The notes: generated by a model not told the origin, from the sequence alone. A stretch of DNA of 64,000 nucleotides from an uncultured Brachyspira sp. (GCF_910578695.1 NZ_CAJTQJ010000005.1:1-64000); one strand, 5' to 3'. Counted from the stretch's first letter, positions 34,014-44,640 are shown. Made by a program: numbers and translations.

Positions 34014-36101
34014 ATGAATAATGATTATAATAAAGAGATATTCACAAAGAGCATCAAATATTTAAAAGGCGTAGGTTCTAGGTATTCTGAAATACTTGCA
34101 AAAAAGAATATAATTACCTTATATGATTTAATATCCTTTTTTCCTAGAACTTATGAAGACAGAAGAAAAACTTTAAAACTTTATGAAGCATTAGAAAATA
34201 AAGATAAAACTAGTGTTGTATATGTTGAAGTTATAGATGTATCGAGTTTTACTTTTCAGTATAAAAAAAAGCCTTTAGTTATAGTAACAGACGGGGCTGC
34301 TATATGCGAAGTACCTATTTACGGAGGGAGATTACCTGCAGGAGTTTCTAAGGGAGCTAAACTGTATTTAACAGGTAAATTTTTAAGAAGCGGCAGAGGA
34401 AAACTTCAATGCCGAATGACAGAATTTGAAGAACCGTCTTCTAATGCATTGTCTTATGGTAAGATTGTACCTATATACCCATTGACTGAAGGACTTTCTC
34501 AAAAAAAATTAAGAACTTTAATTGTAAATGAGCTTGTAAACTTTGAAAAGAATATGAAATATGATATTCCAAACATTATTAAAAAAAAGTACAGACTTAA
34601 AAGTTTTGTTTCTTCTGTTATGGAGATGCATTTTCCTACTTCTTTTGAGGCTCTTGATGAGGCGAGGAAAAGTCTGATTTTTGATGAGTTTTTAACTTTT
34701 CAGTATATACATTTAAGTGAAAGAAGACCTAATATATTAATAAAAGAAGAAAGATATAATTCTTCAGATTTGCTGGAGAAAGTAAAATCAAGCTTAACAT
34801 TTGAGCTCACTTCTGATCAATTAAATGCAATAGAAGAGATAAAAAATGATTTATTTTCAAATAAGCAGATGTTCAGACTGCTTCAGGGAGATGTAGGAGC
34901 GGGTAAAACTATAGTAGCATTTTTAACTTCATTGATACCTGCAGAGTCAGGATTTCAAACTGCATTTTTAGCACCTACAGAAATATTAGCATTACAGCAT
35001 TATAATACATTTAAAAAAATAATTAAATCATCAGGCTTGGAAAATATTATAAAGATAGATATATTAACTTCTTCTGTTAATCAAAATGAGAGGGGATATT
35101 TATTAAAAAGACTTAGAGAAGGAAAAATTAGCATATTGGTAGGAACTCACTCTATACTTTATGATGAAGTTATATTTAAGGATTTAGCCTATGCAATAGT
35201 AGATGAACAGCAGAGATTCGGAGCAGCACAAAGAAATAAATTACTTTCAAAAGGAAAAAATGTTGATTATATTCTTATGACGGCTACTCCTATTCCTCAG
35301 TCTTTGGCATTAACATTATTTGGGGAGCTTGATTTATCTATCATAAAAAGTATGCCCAAAAACAGAAAAGGCGTGCTTACAAAATATAAAGAACTTTATG
35401 AAAGGGATCATTGCTATAAATTTTTAAAAAGCAGAATATTAAAAGGAGAGCAGGGATATGTTGTATTTCCTTTTATAGAAAATAATGATTCTAGTTTTAT
35501 TACTCTTTCAAGCGAATTTCAAAGGGCTAAAGAAAGTTATTTTTCAGATATTCAAATAGAAATAATATATGGAAAAATGAAAGATGATGAAAAAGAATAT
35601 ATAATGAACAGATTTTCAAAAGGAGAGATAAAAGTATTATTTTCTACAACAGTTATAGAAGTAGGAATAGATAATCCTAATGCCACTACAATATTAATAG
35701 AAGGTGCTGAAAGGTTCGGCTTATCTCAGCTTCATCAGCTTAGGGGAAGGGTAGGAAGAGGCGATAAACTTGGATATTGCTATTTAATACTTCATAGCGA
35801 GCTTAATGATATAATAAAAGAAAGAATCAGTATAATATGCGAAACTACTGACGGATTTAAAATATCAGAAAAAGATTTAGAATTGAGAGGGGCGGGCGAG
35901 TTTTTGGGAGATAAGCAAAGCGGAATACCTGATTTTAAACTTGGAAACATAATAAAAGATAATGAAATAATGCGTAAAGCAAAAGATGAAATGCGTTCTT
36001 TACTTAGAGATGAAAATTCAAAAGAAAATTTTTACAAAGAAAATGAAGCATTTATATTAAAAGCTAATTATTTGAAAGAGCGGATAATTAAAAGTGATTA
36101 A
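34014..36101 (+). CDS. recG: ATP-dependent DNA helicase RecG
   Basis: 695 aa from ATG 34014 (TTG 34011 in frame). The N-terminal wedge/OB domain includes LKGVGSRYSEILAKKNIITL and PRTYEDRR. The helicase core has Walker A GDVGAGKTIVAFL, motif II AIVDEQQRFG, motif III MTATPIPQSLALTLFGELD, and TTVIEVGIDNPNATTILIEG then LHQLRGRVGRG (motif VI). The C-terminus has the RecG-specific GAGEFLGDKQSGIPDF. It remodels stalled replication forks and Holliday junctions. Confidence 0.97.
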   Translation: MNNDYNKEIFTKSIKYLKGVGSRYSEILAKKNIITLYDLISFFPRTYEDRRKTLKLYEALENKDKTSVVYVEVIDVSSFTFQYKKKPLVIVTDGAAICEVPIYGGRLPAGVSKGAKLYLTGKFLRSGRGKLQCRMTEFEEPSSNALSYGKIVPIYPLTEGLSQKKLRTLIVNELVNFEKNMKYDIPNIIKKKYRLKSFVSSVMEMHFPTSFEALDEARKSLIFDEFLTFQYIHLSERRPNILIKEERYNSSDLLEKVKSSLTFELTSDQLNAIEEIKNDLFSNKQMFRLLQGDVGAGKTIVAFLTSLIPAESGFQTAFLAPTEILALQHYNTFKKIIKSSGLENIIKIDILTSSVNQNERGYLLKRLREGKISILVGTHSILYDEVIFKDLAYAIVDEQQRFGAAQRNKLLSKGKNVDYILMTATPIPQSLALTLFGELDLSIIKSMPKNRKGVLTKYKELYERDHCYKFLKSRILKGEQGYVVFPFIENNDSSFITLSSEFQRAKESYFSDIQIEIIYGKMKDDEKEYIMNRFSKGEIKVLFSTTVIEVGIDNPNATTILIEGAERFGLSQLHQLRGRVGRGDKLGYCYLILHSELNDIIKERISIICETTDGFKISEKDLELRGAGEFLGDKQSGIPDFKLGNIIKDNEIMRKAKDEMRSLLRDENSKENFYKENEAFILKANYLKERIIKSD

Positions 36102-36339
36102 GTTATTTATATGTATCAGTTTGTATTTTTTATGATTTGATTAAATAATTAATCTTATATTTTAGTTTGATTATTAAGATAGTAATATAGCAACAAAATA
36201 AGATAAAAATAAGCATAGTAAGAAATAAATAAAATGCCTTAATACAGCAATAATTATAACAAATTTTATTTACACTATCTAATGCATATTGTACTATACT
36301 TATTTTCTTTTGATGCGTTCTATTTTTAGCTTTTTATTA

Positions 36340-38142
36340 TCAGCTTTTAGGAAGAAGCTTTATAGGATCTATAGCCATTCCCTGATATGAAATTTTAAAA
36401 TATAATTCGCTTCTGTCTATCATTCCTGTATTTCCTATATCTCCTATATAATCTCCTTTTTTTACAATATCTCCAAGTTTAACATTAACTTTTGATAAAT
36501 GAGCATAAGAAGTATTATATCCGTTTTTATGTTTAAGTATTATAACAGTGCCGAAACCTCTAATATTATCAGCATATTCTACTATACCATCATCTGAAGC
36601 CGAAACTTTATCTCCTACATCTCCCAATATATTTACGCCTCTATTTGCAAGTTTATCAGAAGTTACCCCGTATCCTGAAATTATTATTCCTTTATAGGGC
36701 CATATAAAAGAGCTTTCAGGAAGCAGAGTATCATCATTGAAATTATATACAAGCATTTTTTTTGTTTTTACCTTTATATTTGCTCCTATATATAATTTAT
36801 ATTCATCTGCATTTTTTATATTATTTAACTGCATTAAATCTCTCAAATCCATTGTATGCTTTTTAGCTATTGAATATAAAGTATCGCCGCTTTGAACTTT
36901 ATAATTTGATATAACGGCTGCAGCTGTTTTTTTAGGACTTGCATATACCTTAAGAGTATCTCCTATCTTAAGCATATACTTATCATTAATATTATTTATA
37001 GAATATAATTCTACTAAATCCATTCCTCTTGAAAATGCTATCTCGCTTAATGTATCACCGCTTTTTACTTTATAATTTTCTAAAGCTGTGTATGATGCTG
37101 GTTTTGATGAAGTGTTTATATTAATATTATCATATATTTTTAGAGTATCTCCTGCTTTTAGTATATAGCTGCTTTTTAAATTATTTAATTCAAGCAAATC
37201 TTTTAAAGACATTGAATGTTTTAATGCTATTTCTCCGAGAGTATCCCCATTTTTTGCTTTATATGTTTTTATAGTTTTACTTTGAGTATTGGAATTATTT
37301 TCTTTTGCATATATTTTTAATTTTTCGCCTGTTCTTAATTTATATTTTAAAGGATCATCTATATTATTAATCTTCAAAAAATCATTAACGCTTATATCAT
37401 TTTGAAATGCTATGCCGTATAGAGTATCACCGCTTTTTACAGTATAGTATTCTGTTTCTTTTGTATATTCTTTATTATTATTTATGCTGTTATCTTTTTT
37501 AGATGACTTTATATACATAATTTTTCCGACATATAATTTATATTTATCAGGATCATCTATATTATTAATTTTTAAAAATTCATTTACTTTCATATTATGA
37601 GAGAAAGCTATTCCATATAAAGTATCTCCGCTTTGTACTCTATAAGTATCATAATTTTCTGAATTATTATTTTGATTATTATCAGTTGTTTTATAGTTAT
37701 TATCATATACTTTAAATGTTTCTCCGATTTTCAGATTATATTTATCAGCATCTTTTATATTATTCACAGTAAGAAATTCATTTGCAGTCATATTATGCGA
37801 AAATGCTATGCCGTATAAGGTATCTCCGTTTTTCACTTTATAATCTTTATATGATTTTTTTTCTTCTCCCTGTTTTAATCCGTAAACTTTATTTTGAGAA
37901 TCATATACTAAATTATATTCTGCTTCTCTTACTTTTAAAGTTTCTCCGATTTTCAGATTATATTTATCAGCATCTTTTATATTATTCACGGTAAGAAATT
38001 CATTTGCAGTCATATTATGCGAAAATGCTATGCCGTATAAAGTATCCCCTTTTTTTACTTTATAATCAGTATAATTTGCTGCAAAATTTATAGAGGCAAA
38101 AGTACATCCTATAATGGAGGCATATTTAAAAATATTTTTCAT
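36340..38142 (-). CDS. LysM-repeat protein with degenerate M23 (LytM) domain
   Basis: 600 aa, signal peptide (IIGCTFASINFAA), then seven LysM modules of ~45 residues (e.g. DYKVKKGDTLYGIAFSHNMT), each able to bind peptidoglycan glycan. The C-terminal ~125 residues are an M23 fold (FIWPYKGIIISGYG, SAHL-type YNTSYAHLSKVNVKLGDIVK, GDYIGDIGNTG). The metal ligands are altered: the usual HxGxD reads NRGVN and the usual HLHFE reads SELYFK. This is expected for a non-catalytic NlpD/EnvC-like activator of amidases rather than an endopeptidase. The first two modules are nearly identical in DNA, indicating recent duplication. Confidence 0.9.
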   Translation of the reverse strand: MKNIFKYASIIGCTFASINFAANYTDYKVKKGDTLYGIAFSHNMTANEFLTVNNIKDADKYNLKIGETLKVREAEYNLVYDSQNKVYGLKQGEEKKSYKDYKVKNGDTLYGIAFSHNMTANEFLTVNNIKDADKYNLKIGETFKVYDNNYKTTDNNQNNNSENYDTYRVQSGDTLYGIAFSHNMKVNEFLKINNIDDPDKYKLYVGKIMYIKSSKKDNSINNNKEYTKETEYYTVKSGDTLYGIAFQNDISVNDFLKINNIDDPLKYKLRTGEKLKIYAKENNSNTQSKTIKTYKAKNGDTLGEIALKHSMSLKDLLELNNLKSSYILKAGDTLKIYDNININTSSKPASYTALENYKVKSGDTLSEIAFSRGMDLVELYSINNINDKYMLKIGDTLKVYASPKKTAAAVISNYKVQSGDTLYSIAKKHTMDLRDLMQLNNIKNADEYKLYIGANIKVKTKKMLVYNFNDDTLLPESSFIWPYKGIIISGYGVTSDKLANRGVNILGDVGDKVSASDDGIVEYADNIRGFGTVIILKHKNGYNTSYAHLSKVNVKLGDIVKKGDYIGDIGNTGMIDRSELYFKISYQGMAIDPIKLLPKS

Positions 38143-38173
38143 AATAGTTATTTTTCAAGTTCAATTAAGAGTT

Positions 38174-38452
38174 TTAATTTGTTATTTCAAAAACTTCGTC
38201 TATAAGAGGATCAACAGGAGTAATTACAACATTTACTTCTTTAACGCTTGACATTTGAGGACCTATTTTTATTTTTTCTACAAATTCATCTATTTCAGCT
38301 TTTGTTTTCAAATATCCGATTACTTCAACAGAACCGTCATAATTATTCCATACTTTTCCGCCGATTTTCATTTCATCAGCTACTTGTTTTGAATAGTATC
38401 TGAATCCTACTCCCTGAACTCTTCCTTTTAATGTGATATCTACTTTAAACAT
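38174..38452 (-). CDS. acyP: Acylphosphatase
   Basis: 92 aa. It hydrolyses carboxyl-phosphate mixed anhydrides. The phosphate-binding loop with catalytic Arg is GRVQGVGFRYYSKQ, and the catalytic Asn lies in KVWNNYDGSVEVIG. Length and motifs are standard. It lies just upstream of the LysM gene on the same strand (31-bp gap). Confidence 0.95.
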   Translation of the reverse strand: MFKVDITLKGRVQGVGFRYYSKQVADEMKIGGKVWNNYDGSVEVIGYLKTKAEIDEFVEKIKIGPQMSSVKEVNVVITPVDPLIDEVFEITN

Positions 38453-38572
38453 ATACTAATTATCGGAAATATATTTTATTGAATTTATATGAATATTAAA
38501 AAATTGACAATTTATATAAATAATTATAAAATACCTAATATAGAAATTTCCATAAAAATATAGATATAAAAT

Positions 38573-39298
38573 TTATAAATGCCCTATTATAGGAAGCCCT
38601 GTTATATAGAAAAATGCTGTATTGGATAAAAAACCTATTATAGTACCGAATATTATTCCAAAAATAACGTCAAAAGGATAATGCAGTCCTACATATACTC
38701 TGCTGAATGCTATTAAAGATGCTATAGGGTAGAATAATAAAGCTGAATATATGCTATAGCTTCCCATACAAAATGATACAGCAAAAGCTACCATTGTATG
38801 ACCTGAAGGGAAAGAATGCTTATCAGGAGGGTACATAATTGGTATTTTTGAATGTTTTTTATAAGGACGCATTCGGCTGAAAAAACTTTTTATATATAAA
38901 AATAGAAATATGCATATAAAAATTGCAGCTGCAGCTCTTGAAAAATACAAGGCAGCATAATCTATTCTAAACATATAAAACAGTAAATAAATCAGAACCC
39001 ATATATATCCGTCTCCCATTCTGCTCATAAATTTCATAAATGTTTTTACAGGACCTTTTCGATTATCTTTGAAAATTGTTAAGAATAATTTATTGTCTAA
39101 ATTGGACATAAATTTTATTAAAGGAAGACTATTTATATAGTTAATTCTTTTTTTTTTCCTTCTTCTTTTTAGTATTTTTTTTATTTTTTTTCTTCTTACT
39201 TGATTTCTATGTTTATTACTTTTTTGTTCATTATTCATATAAAGAAGCCCAAATTTAGCTGTATATAATAATATTATTATAAAATACAAATAAATCAA
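38573..39298 (-). CDS. PAP2-family membrane phosphatase
   Basis: 241 aa. All three PAP2 motifs are present: KSFFSRMRP (KxxxxxxRP), FPSGHTMVAF (PSGH) and SRVYVGLHYPFDV (SRxxxxxHxxxD). Five or six membrane segments fit undecaprenyl-pyrophosphate or phosphatidic acid phosphatases. A strikingly basic stretch (KSNKHRNQVRRKKIKKILKR) follows the first hydrophobic segment. An in-frame ATG at 39238 would remove that first segment, so the start is uncertain. It diverges from the next gene. Confidence 0.88.
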   Translation of the reverse strand: MIYLYFIIILLYTAKFGLLYMNNEQKSNKHRNQVRRKKIKKILKRRRKKKRINYINSLPLIKFMSNLDNKLFLTIFKDNRKGPVKTFMKFMSRMGDGYIWVLIYLLFYMFRIDYAALYFSRAAAAIFICIFLFLYIKSFFSRMRPYKKHSKIPIMYPPDKHSFPSGHTMVAFAVSFCMGSYSIYSALLFYPIASLIAFSRVYVGLHYPFDVIFGIIFGTIIGFLSNTAFFYITGLPIIGHL

Positions 39299-39376
39299 CT
39301 GCTAATATTTAAATTGAAATATTTTAAAATATTTAGTGATTTTTTTAAAGTTTCCGAATATAGTAAAGACATATAG

Positions 39377-40159
39377 ATGAAAATTTATTTTTTAGGATAT
39401 AAAAAAGTGCTTGTAGGAAATGATGCTTATGAAAAGTTTATTGATTATATAGAAAATAATATAAACTTTGGTTTTTTATCTCATATACCGGGTTATGATG
39501 ATGCAGTAGAAATTCAAAAAGAATCTATAATTAATTTGATAAGAAGATCAAATAATAATGAATCATTTTTAGATTATATATCATATACTTATACTATATT
39601 TGAAAATAATATAATTAAACAGGTATTATCTATATCTTGGCTTAAAGGAAACGGAGAAAAAGATAAAATAATTAATGATGATAAATTTAATCTTGATGAT
39701 GATGAGCTTTTTAATTATATATCTATACTTTTAGTATTAAGAGATATAATGCATACCAGCTATATAGCTTCTCTTCCTATATTTTATGAATATAAATATG
39801 AGCAAAAAGAGTTTATAGATAAAGCAAGAGATATGATAGAACATTCTATATCTAATATATCAACATTAGAGCATATTAATCCTATATTCATAGCAATAGC
39901 TGCAAAAAGCGTTTTACCTTATTCTATAACAAATGATGAGCTTTCTAGTTCATCAAAATTGATAGCAATACTTTTTAATTTATCAAGAATAATGGCTTCA
40001 TATCCGTATACAGATAAAATTATTGAAAATACACAGCCTATATTTCCAAGTGCAGTATTTAATTTGGTAAATAATGCCTCTTTTCTAGGCTTGGATTATA
40101 AAATGATTAGAGTTATATATGATAAAGCAAAAATAGGAGAAATAAAGTGGAAAAATTAA
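39377..40159 (+). CDS. Hypothetical protein, 260 aa
   Basis: Begins MKIYFLGYKKVLVGNDAYEK; no signal peptide, membrane segment or recognisable domain. It is mostly helical (LFNYISILLVLRDIMHTSYI, LIAILFNLSRIMASYPYTDK). It overlaps the following membrane-protein gene by 13 bp, so the two are translationally coupled and probably work together. A structural or regulatory partner of the sensor-like protein is possible but unproven. Confidence 0.75.
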   Translation: MKIYFLGYKKVLVGNDAYEKFIDYIENNINFGFLSHIPGYDDAVEIQKESIINLIRRSNNNESFLDYISYTYTIFENNIIKQVLSISWLKGNGEKDKIINDDKFNLDDDELFNYISILLVLRDIMHTSYIASLPIFYEYKYEQKEFIDKARDMIEHSISNISTLEHINPIFIAIAAKSVLPYSITNDELSSSSKLIAILFNLSRIMASYPYTDKIIENTQPIFPSAVFNLVNNASFLGLDYKMIRVIYDKAKIGEIKWKN

Positions 40160-41190
40160 GTAAATATAATATTAACTTTATAGTATCTGCTGTATCATCT
40201 TTGACTATAATATCAATGTGTGCATATATGATATTAGATTTGCATACATATATTATGAGAGTTTTAATATTTATAGAATTTTTATGTTCTTTTTATTTTG
40301 TATGCGTATTCTTTTATAAAGTAAATAATTATTCGAGAATTGAAACTTTTTTTTATCTTGTTGTATATCTTGTTCCTTTTATACTTTCTATATTGGGGCT
40401 TTTTTATATAATTAACTTTTTTTCTTTAAATAGAGTATTTTTAAGAGAAAATATTATATCTTCTTTCCTTACAAGAGGATATCATGTGCTTTTTATTTTT
40501 TATATATCTCATATAATATATTTCTTTTATCTCTTTAGTGTAGAAAATAAGAATACTTTTTATTCTTTAATATCTTCTCATTTTATTATAGTTATTTCTA
40601 TTATTACAGCTTTAATATTTATGATATTATACGGAATAATAAATTGGGTATTTGATAATAAGATAGTAACTTCGTATGAGAATACTAAAAGCGAAATAAT
40701 ATATGAAGCAGGCTTAGCATTCTCTCAAAATATAAATACTGATGAACTTGAATATGAGGGATTTGCAAAAAGCTATAATATGTCTTTAATATATTATGAT
40801 AATGAACTTAAATACAGAGCTGATGATTGGGATAATTTTGAAAGAAAACATCTGCTTTTTGAAACTGTTATTATGATTGGAAACGGCTTCTTTTTTATCG
40901 GAAGCGGAAAAGAATTTGTATATCCGTATTATATGTTTATACTTATATATGTAATAGTTAATTCTATTATAGTTACATTTTCTATAATTTTCTTTAAATT
41001 ATTCTTTGATAGAAAATTTAATAATTATATTAATATTATGGTAAAAGGTTTTAAAGAAGACAGCTATATATATGCTATAGATACTGAAAGTATGGATAAT
41101 ACAGAAATAAAAAAATTGTCAGAAATGTATAATAAAAAGTTATTAACTTATAAATACAGAGAAAGATTTATAAAAACTTTTACTAGATAA
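40147..41190 (+). CDS. Membrane protein with sensor-like architecture, no output domain
   Basis: 347 aa from GTG 40147. Five N-terminal membrane segments (e.g. VSAVSSLTIISMCAYMILDL, FFYLVVYLVPFILSILGLFY) are followed by an extracytoplasmic stretch (~170-255), a sixth segment (MFILIYVIVNSIIVTFSIIF) and a HAMP-like tail (RKFNNYINIMVKGFKEDSYI then EIKKLSEMYNKK). It then stops: no kinase, cyclase or methyl-accepting domain follows before the RND gene. It looks like the input half of a signalling protein and presumably passes its signal to a separate partner. The family is not recognised. Confidence 0.7.
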   Translation: MEKLSKYNINFIVSAVSSLTIISMCAYMILDLHTYIMRVLIFIEFLCSFYFVCVFFYKVNNYSRIETFFYLVVYLVPFILSILGLFYIINFFSLNRVFLRENIISSFLTRGYHVLFIFYISHIIYFFYLFSVENKNTFYSLISSHFIIVISIITALIFMILYGIINWVFDNKIVTSYENTKSEIIYEAGLAFSQNINTDELEYEGFAKSYNMSLIYYDNELKYRADDWDNFERKHLLFETVIMIGNGFFFIGSGKEFVYPYYMFILIYVIVNSIIVTFSIIFFKLFFDRKFNNYINIMVKGFKEDSYIYAIDTESMDNTEIKKLSEMYNKKLLTYKYRERFIKTFTR

Positions 41191-41321
41191 ATTCATAATG
41201 TTTTACTTTAATTATTAATCAATTTGAAACTTTTTTTCGCACTTTATCGTCTAATATGATATAATACTTAATCAGCTTTTATGATAATAAAAAAATAAAA
41301 TAATAATTAGAAAAATAATTT

Positions 41322-44300
41322 ATGAAATTGATAATAGAAACAGTTGTAAAAAGACCAGTTGCTGTACTTATGATTATAGTATCAATATCAATATTAGGCT
41401 TTATCAGTTTATCTAGGCTTTCAATAGATTTTATGCCTAGTATTCAGATTCCTTATATAAGTATTAATACCAGATATAAAAATGCAGGACCTCAGGAGAT
41501 AGAAAAATCAATTACAAAAGTGATTGAGGGTGCTGTTGCTGCTGTGAATAATATAAAAAATATTACCTCTACATCAAGAGAAAATTCATCAAATGTATTA
41601 ATAGAATTTGATTGGGGTACGGATTTAACAGATGCTTCCGAAGATATAAGAGAAGCTTTAGAACAAGTTTCGCATTTACTTCCGGATAATGCTGATAAAC
41701 CTATAATAAGAAAATATAATACGGATGATACATCATTGATGGATATTGCTGTTTATGGTATCGATGATCAGGCAGTATTATATAATATAGCAGATAATCA
41801 AATAGCTCCTCAAATAAAACAGGCTGAAGGAGTGGCACAGGCTCAGGTTTTGGGAGGATTAAAAGCTCAGATAAAGATAGATGTTAATCTAAACAGATTA
41901 AAGGCTTATAATATTAATATTAATGAAATAGCTTCTGCACTTGCACGCGATAATAATAATTTGGTAGGAGGGCAGGCAAATCAAGGCTTTTATAAATATA
42001 CTATAAGAACTATGGGAGAGATAACAAGCATTGAAGATATAAAAAATACTTCTATATCTTTAAAAACTGACGGAGAAAATAAAACTGTAGTAAAAATACA
42101 GGATTTAGCAGAAGTTTATGAGGGTTATGATGATACTATTAATATAATAAGAGTTAATGGAGAAAATTCTATATCCATAGCTGTGAGTAAAGAGTCAGGA
42201 GCTAATACAGTTCAAGTTTCTAAAAATGTTATAAAAAAACTTAAGGAATATAATTTTCCTGAAGGCGTAAAATATCAGATAATGTTTAATACAGCTGACA
42301 GTATAAATGAGGCTATAAAAGGCGTTCTTTATGCAGCTTGGCAGGGCGGACTTTTTGCAGTTATAGTGCTTATGTTTTATATATGGAATATAAGAACTGC
42401 CTCTGTAATAGCAATATCAATACCTATTTCAATAATAATAACTTTTACTCTTATGTATTTTATGAAAATAACTTTAAATGTGATATCTCTTTCAGGGCTT
42501 GTATTGGGTATCGGTATGATGGTTGATAATTCTATTGTTGTGCTTGAAAATATTTTTTATTATAGAAATAATGGTTTTGGAAAATACTCATCTGCTGTTA
42601 ATGGTGCATCAAAAGTTTCTCTTGCAATTTCTGCTTCTACTCTTACAACAATAGCCGTATTTTTACCTTTTTTGTATATTGAAGGAATGACCAGCCAGAT
42701 TTTTAGAGATTTATGCATTACTGTTACAATATCAATGATAGCTTCTTTATTAGTTGCTGTTTTAATAGTTCCTATGCTGGGGGCTAGACTTATAAGCGAT
42801 AAGAGATTAAAACTTTTAGGAAAATTAGAAATTTTAACTAATAAATATATACATAATAATATAAGCAGTTTATATTATAAGCTTTTATCTTTTTCTATTA
42901 AAAGAAAAAAAAGAGTATTGATACCTTCAATAGTTTTAATTTTTATAATTTTAATATTCGGATTTAATATCATTGGAAAAGAGGGATTTCCAAGCACAGA
43001 TGAAGGACAATTTATGGTTATGGTTACTATGCCTATAGGTACAAAGTATGAGCAGACTCAGTCATTTATTAATTTGATGGAAGATGATATAAAAAATATA
43101 GTAAAAGAAGATTTGAATAGAATTCAATCAAGGATAAGAAAACAGAGCGAAGCTAATAGTGCAAATATAAGAGTGCAGCTGAAACCTAAAAATTCAGGAA
43201 GAACAGGCGATATAAATTACTATATAGAAAGAGTAAGAGAAAAATTGCAGCTTTATCCTGCAGTAGTTCATGTGATACTATTAGGTTCAAGAACGAGGGC
43301 AAGCGGAGGGGAAACTATAAGAATAGAAATGCTCGGCGATAATATGGAGCAGGCTGAAGAGCTTGGAAATAGAATAGTAAGTGCCATATCAAATATAGAC
43401 GGCGTAAGGGGTGCTATGGTTGATATTGATGAGTCTAATAGAGAACTTCAGGTTTATGTTAATAGAGATATAGCGGCTAAAATGGGACTTAAAGTTAATG
43501 ATGTAGCTAGAATAATAAATACAAGTTTTGCAGGAAGGACGGCTACCACAATAACGCCTAAGAATTCCGATTTTACTGATATAGATGTTAATGTGCAGTT
43601 AGAGAATTCTGATAAAGTTACTATCGAAGATGTAAAAAAAATAAGCATACCTGTAAAAGGAGCACTTATTCCATTATCATCGATAGCGGATATAGTAAAA
43701 AGCTATGGTCCGAACAGAATAGAAAGAAAAGATAGAAAAAGATTTACGGTTGTAATAGCAGGTACTTATGGAAGAGCCTTAAATGAAATAATAGCCGACA
43801 TAAAAGAAGTTATGCAAAAAGATATATTTATACCAAATGGAATATCAATAAATTACGGCGGAGATTTTGAAGAGATGAATGAAGCTTTTGTTCAGCTTAT
43901 TCAAACTTTAATATTAGCATTAGTTTTAGTTTATGCTGTAATGGCTAGTCAGTTTGAATCTTTAATAGCACCTTTTGTTATAGCTTTTGCAATTCCTTTT
44001 GGTTTTGCCGGTTCATTAATTGCATTGCTTATAACAAATACAACTTTAAGTGCATACAGTGCTATAGGCTGCATAGTATTAATAGGAATTGTAGTTAATA
44101 ACGGTATAGTATTAATTGATTATATGAATCAGCTTATTTATGAAAAACATATAAATGGAGATGAAGCTGCCTTACTTGCAGGAAGCAGGAGATTAAGACC
44201 TGTGCTTATGACAACGCTTACAACTATACTTGGAATATTTCCTATGACTTTGGGTATAGGAAGCGGAAATGAAATGTACAAGCCTCTTGCTACAGCTTTA

Positions 44301-44432
44301 TTAGGAGGGCTTATTTTATCAACAATATTTACTTTAATAATAATTCCTACAATGTATGCTGCTGTAAGAAATAAAATACCTCTTAAAGATTATGATAAAA
44401 AAGACAGGGATAGTGCTAATGATTTATTATAA
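41322..44432 (+). CDS. RND-family efflux transporter (AcrB-like)
   Basis: 1036 aa, twelve membrane segments in two pseudo-repeats, each with a large periplasmic loop. The start IIETVVKRPVAVLMIIVSIS, GLVLGIGMMVDNSIVVLENI in TM4 (proton-relay Asp, with Asn after it), and the second-half GCIVLIGIVVNNGIVLIDYM are all typical of HAE1 pumps of the MdtB/AcrB type. It drives drug or lipid export by proton flux and needs a membrane-fusion protein and a TolC-like channel. Neither is adjacent, although nothing upstream excludes partners elsewhere. Confidence 0.93.
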   Translation: MKLIIETVVKRPVAVLMIIVSISILGFISLSRLSIDFMPSIQIPYISINTRYKNAGPQEIEKSITKVIEGAVAAVNNIKNITSTSRENSSNVLIEFDWGTDLTDASEDIREALEQVSHLLPDNADKPIIRKYNTDDTSLMDIAVYGIDDQAVLYNIADNQIAPQIKQAEGVAQAQVLGGLKAQIKIDVNLNRLKAYNININEIASALARDNNNLVGGQANQGFYKYTIRTMGEITSIEDIKNTSISLKTDGENKTVVKIQDLAEVYEGYDDTINIIRVNGENSISIAVSKESGANTVQVSKNVIKKLKEYNFPEGVKYQIMFNTADSINEAIKGVLYAAWQGGLFAVIVLMFYIWNIRTASVIAISIPISIIITFTLMYFMKITLNVISLSGLVLGIGMMVDNSIVVLENIFYYRNNGFGKYSSAVNGASKVSLAISASTLTTIAVFLPFLYIEGMTSQIFRDLCITVTISMIASLLVAVLIVPMLGARLISDKRLKLLGKLEILTNKYIHNNISSLYYKLLSFSIKRKKRVLIPSIVLIFIILIFGFNIIGKEGFPSTDEGQFMVMVTMPIGTKYEQTQSFINLMEDDIKNIVKEDLNRIQSRIRKQSEANSANIRVQLKPKNSGRTGDINYYIERVREKLQLYPAVVHVILLGSRTRASGGETIRIEMLGDNMEQAEELGNRIVSAISNIDGVRGAMVDIDESNRELQVYVNRDIAAKMGLKVNDVARIINTSFAGRTATTITPKNSDFTDIDVNVQLENSDKVTIEDVKKISIPVKGALIPLSSIADIVKSYGPNRIERKDRKRFTVVIAGTYGRALNEIIADIKEVMQKDIFIPNGISINYGGDFEEMNEAFVQLIQTLILALVLVYAVMASQFESLIAPFVIAFAIPFGFAGSLIALLITNTTLSAYSAIGCIVLIGIVVNNGIVLIDYMNQLIYEKHINGDEAALLAGSRRLRPVLMTTLTTILGIFPMTLGIGSGNEMYKPLATALLGGLILSTIFTLIIIPTMYAAVRNKIPLKDYDKKDRDSANDLL

Positions 44433-44578
44433 TTATATTTTTTTGCAGGAGTTTCTAATAACTATATTGAGATAGTACTATATTATACATAAAAAATCTG
44501 TATGCCTAATATATTAAGCTAAAAAAATACAAAATATTATGATAATAAAAAGTATAATATTTTGATTTAGTATAGCAG

Positions 44579-44640
44579 TCTATTCTTTCAAAAAATATAC
44601 TCATACAGTTTAATATCAATCTTACTATTTTTATAAAAAG
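44579..44640 (-). pseudogene. Decayed 3' end of a type IIG gene
   Basis: On the minus strand this reads KIDIKLYEYIF, stop, KE, closely resembling the last residues of the type IIG enzyme at 46504 (KIAVKVYEHGFLKE). The plus-strand bases CTCATACAGTTTAATATCAATCTT (44609-44632) align with CTCATACACCTTAACAGCAATCTT at 46524. It shows that the GmrSD-like gene was inserted at, or accompanied by duplication of, the 3' end of the type IIG gene. Confidence 0.6.
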
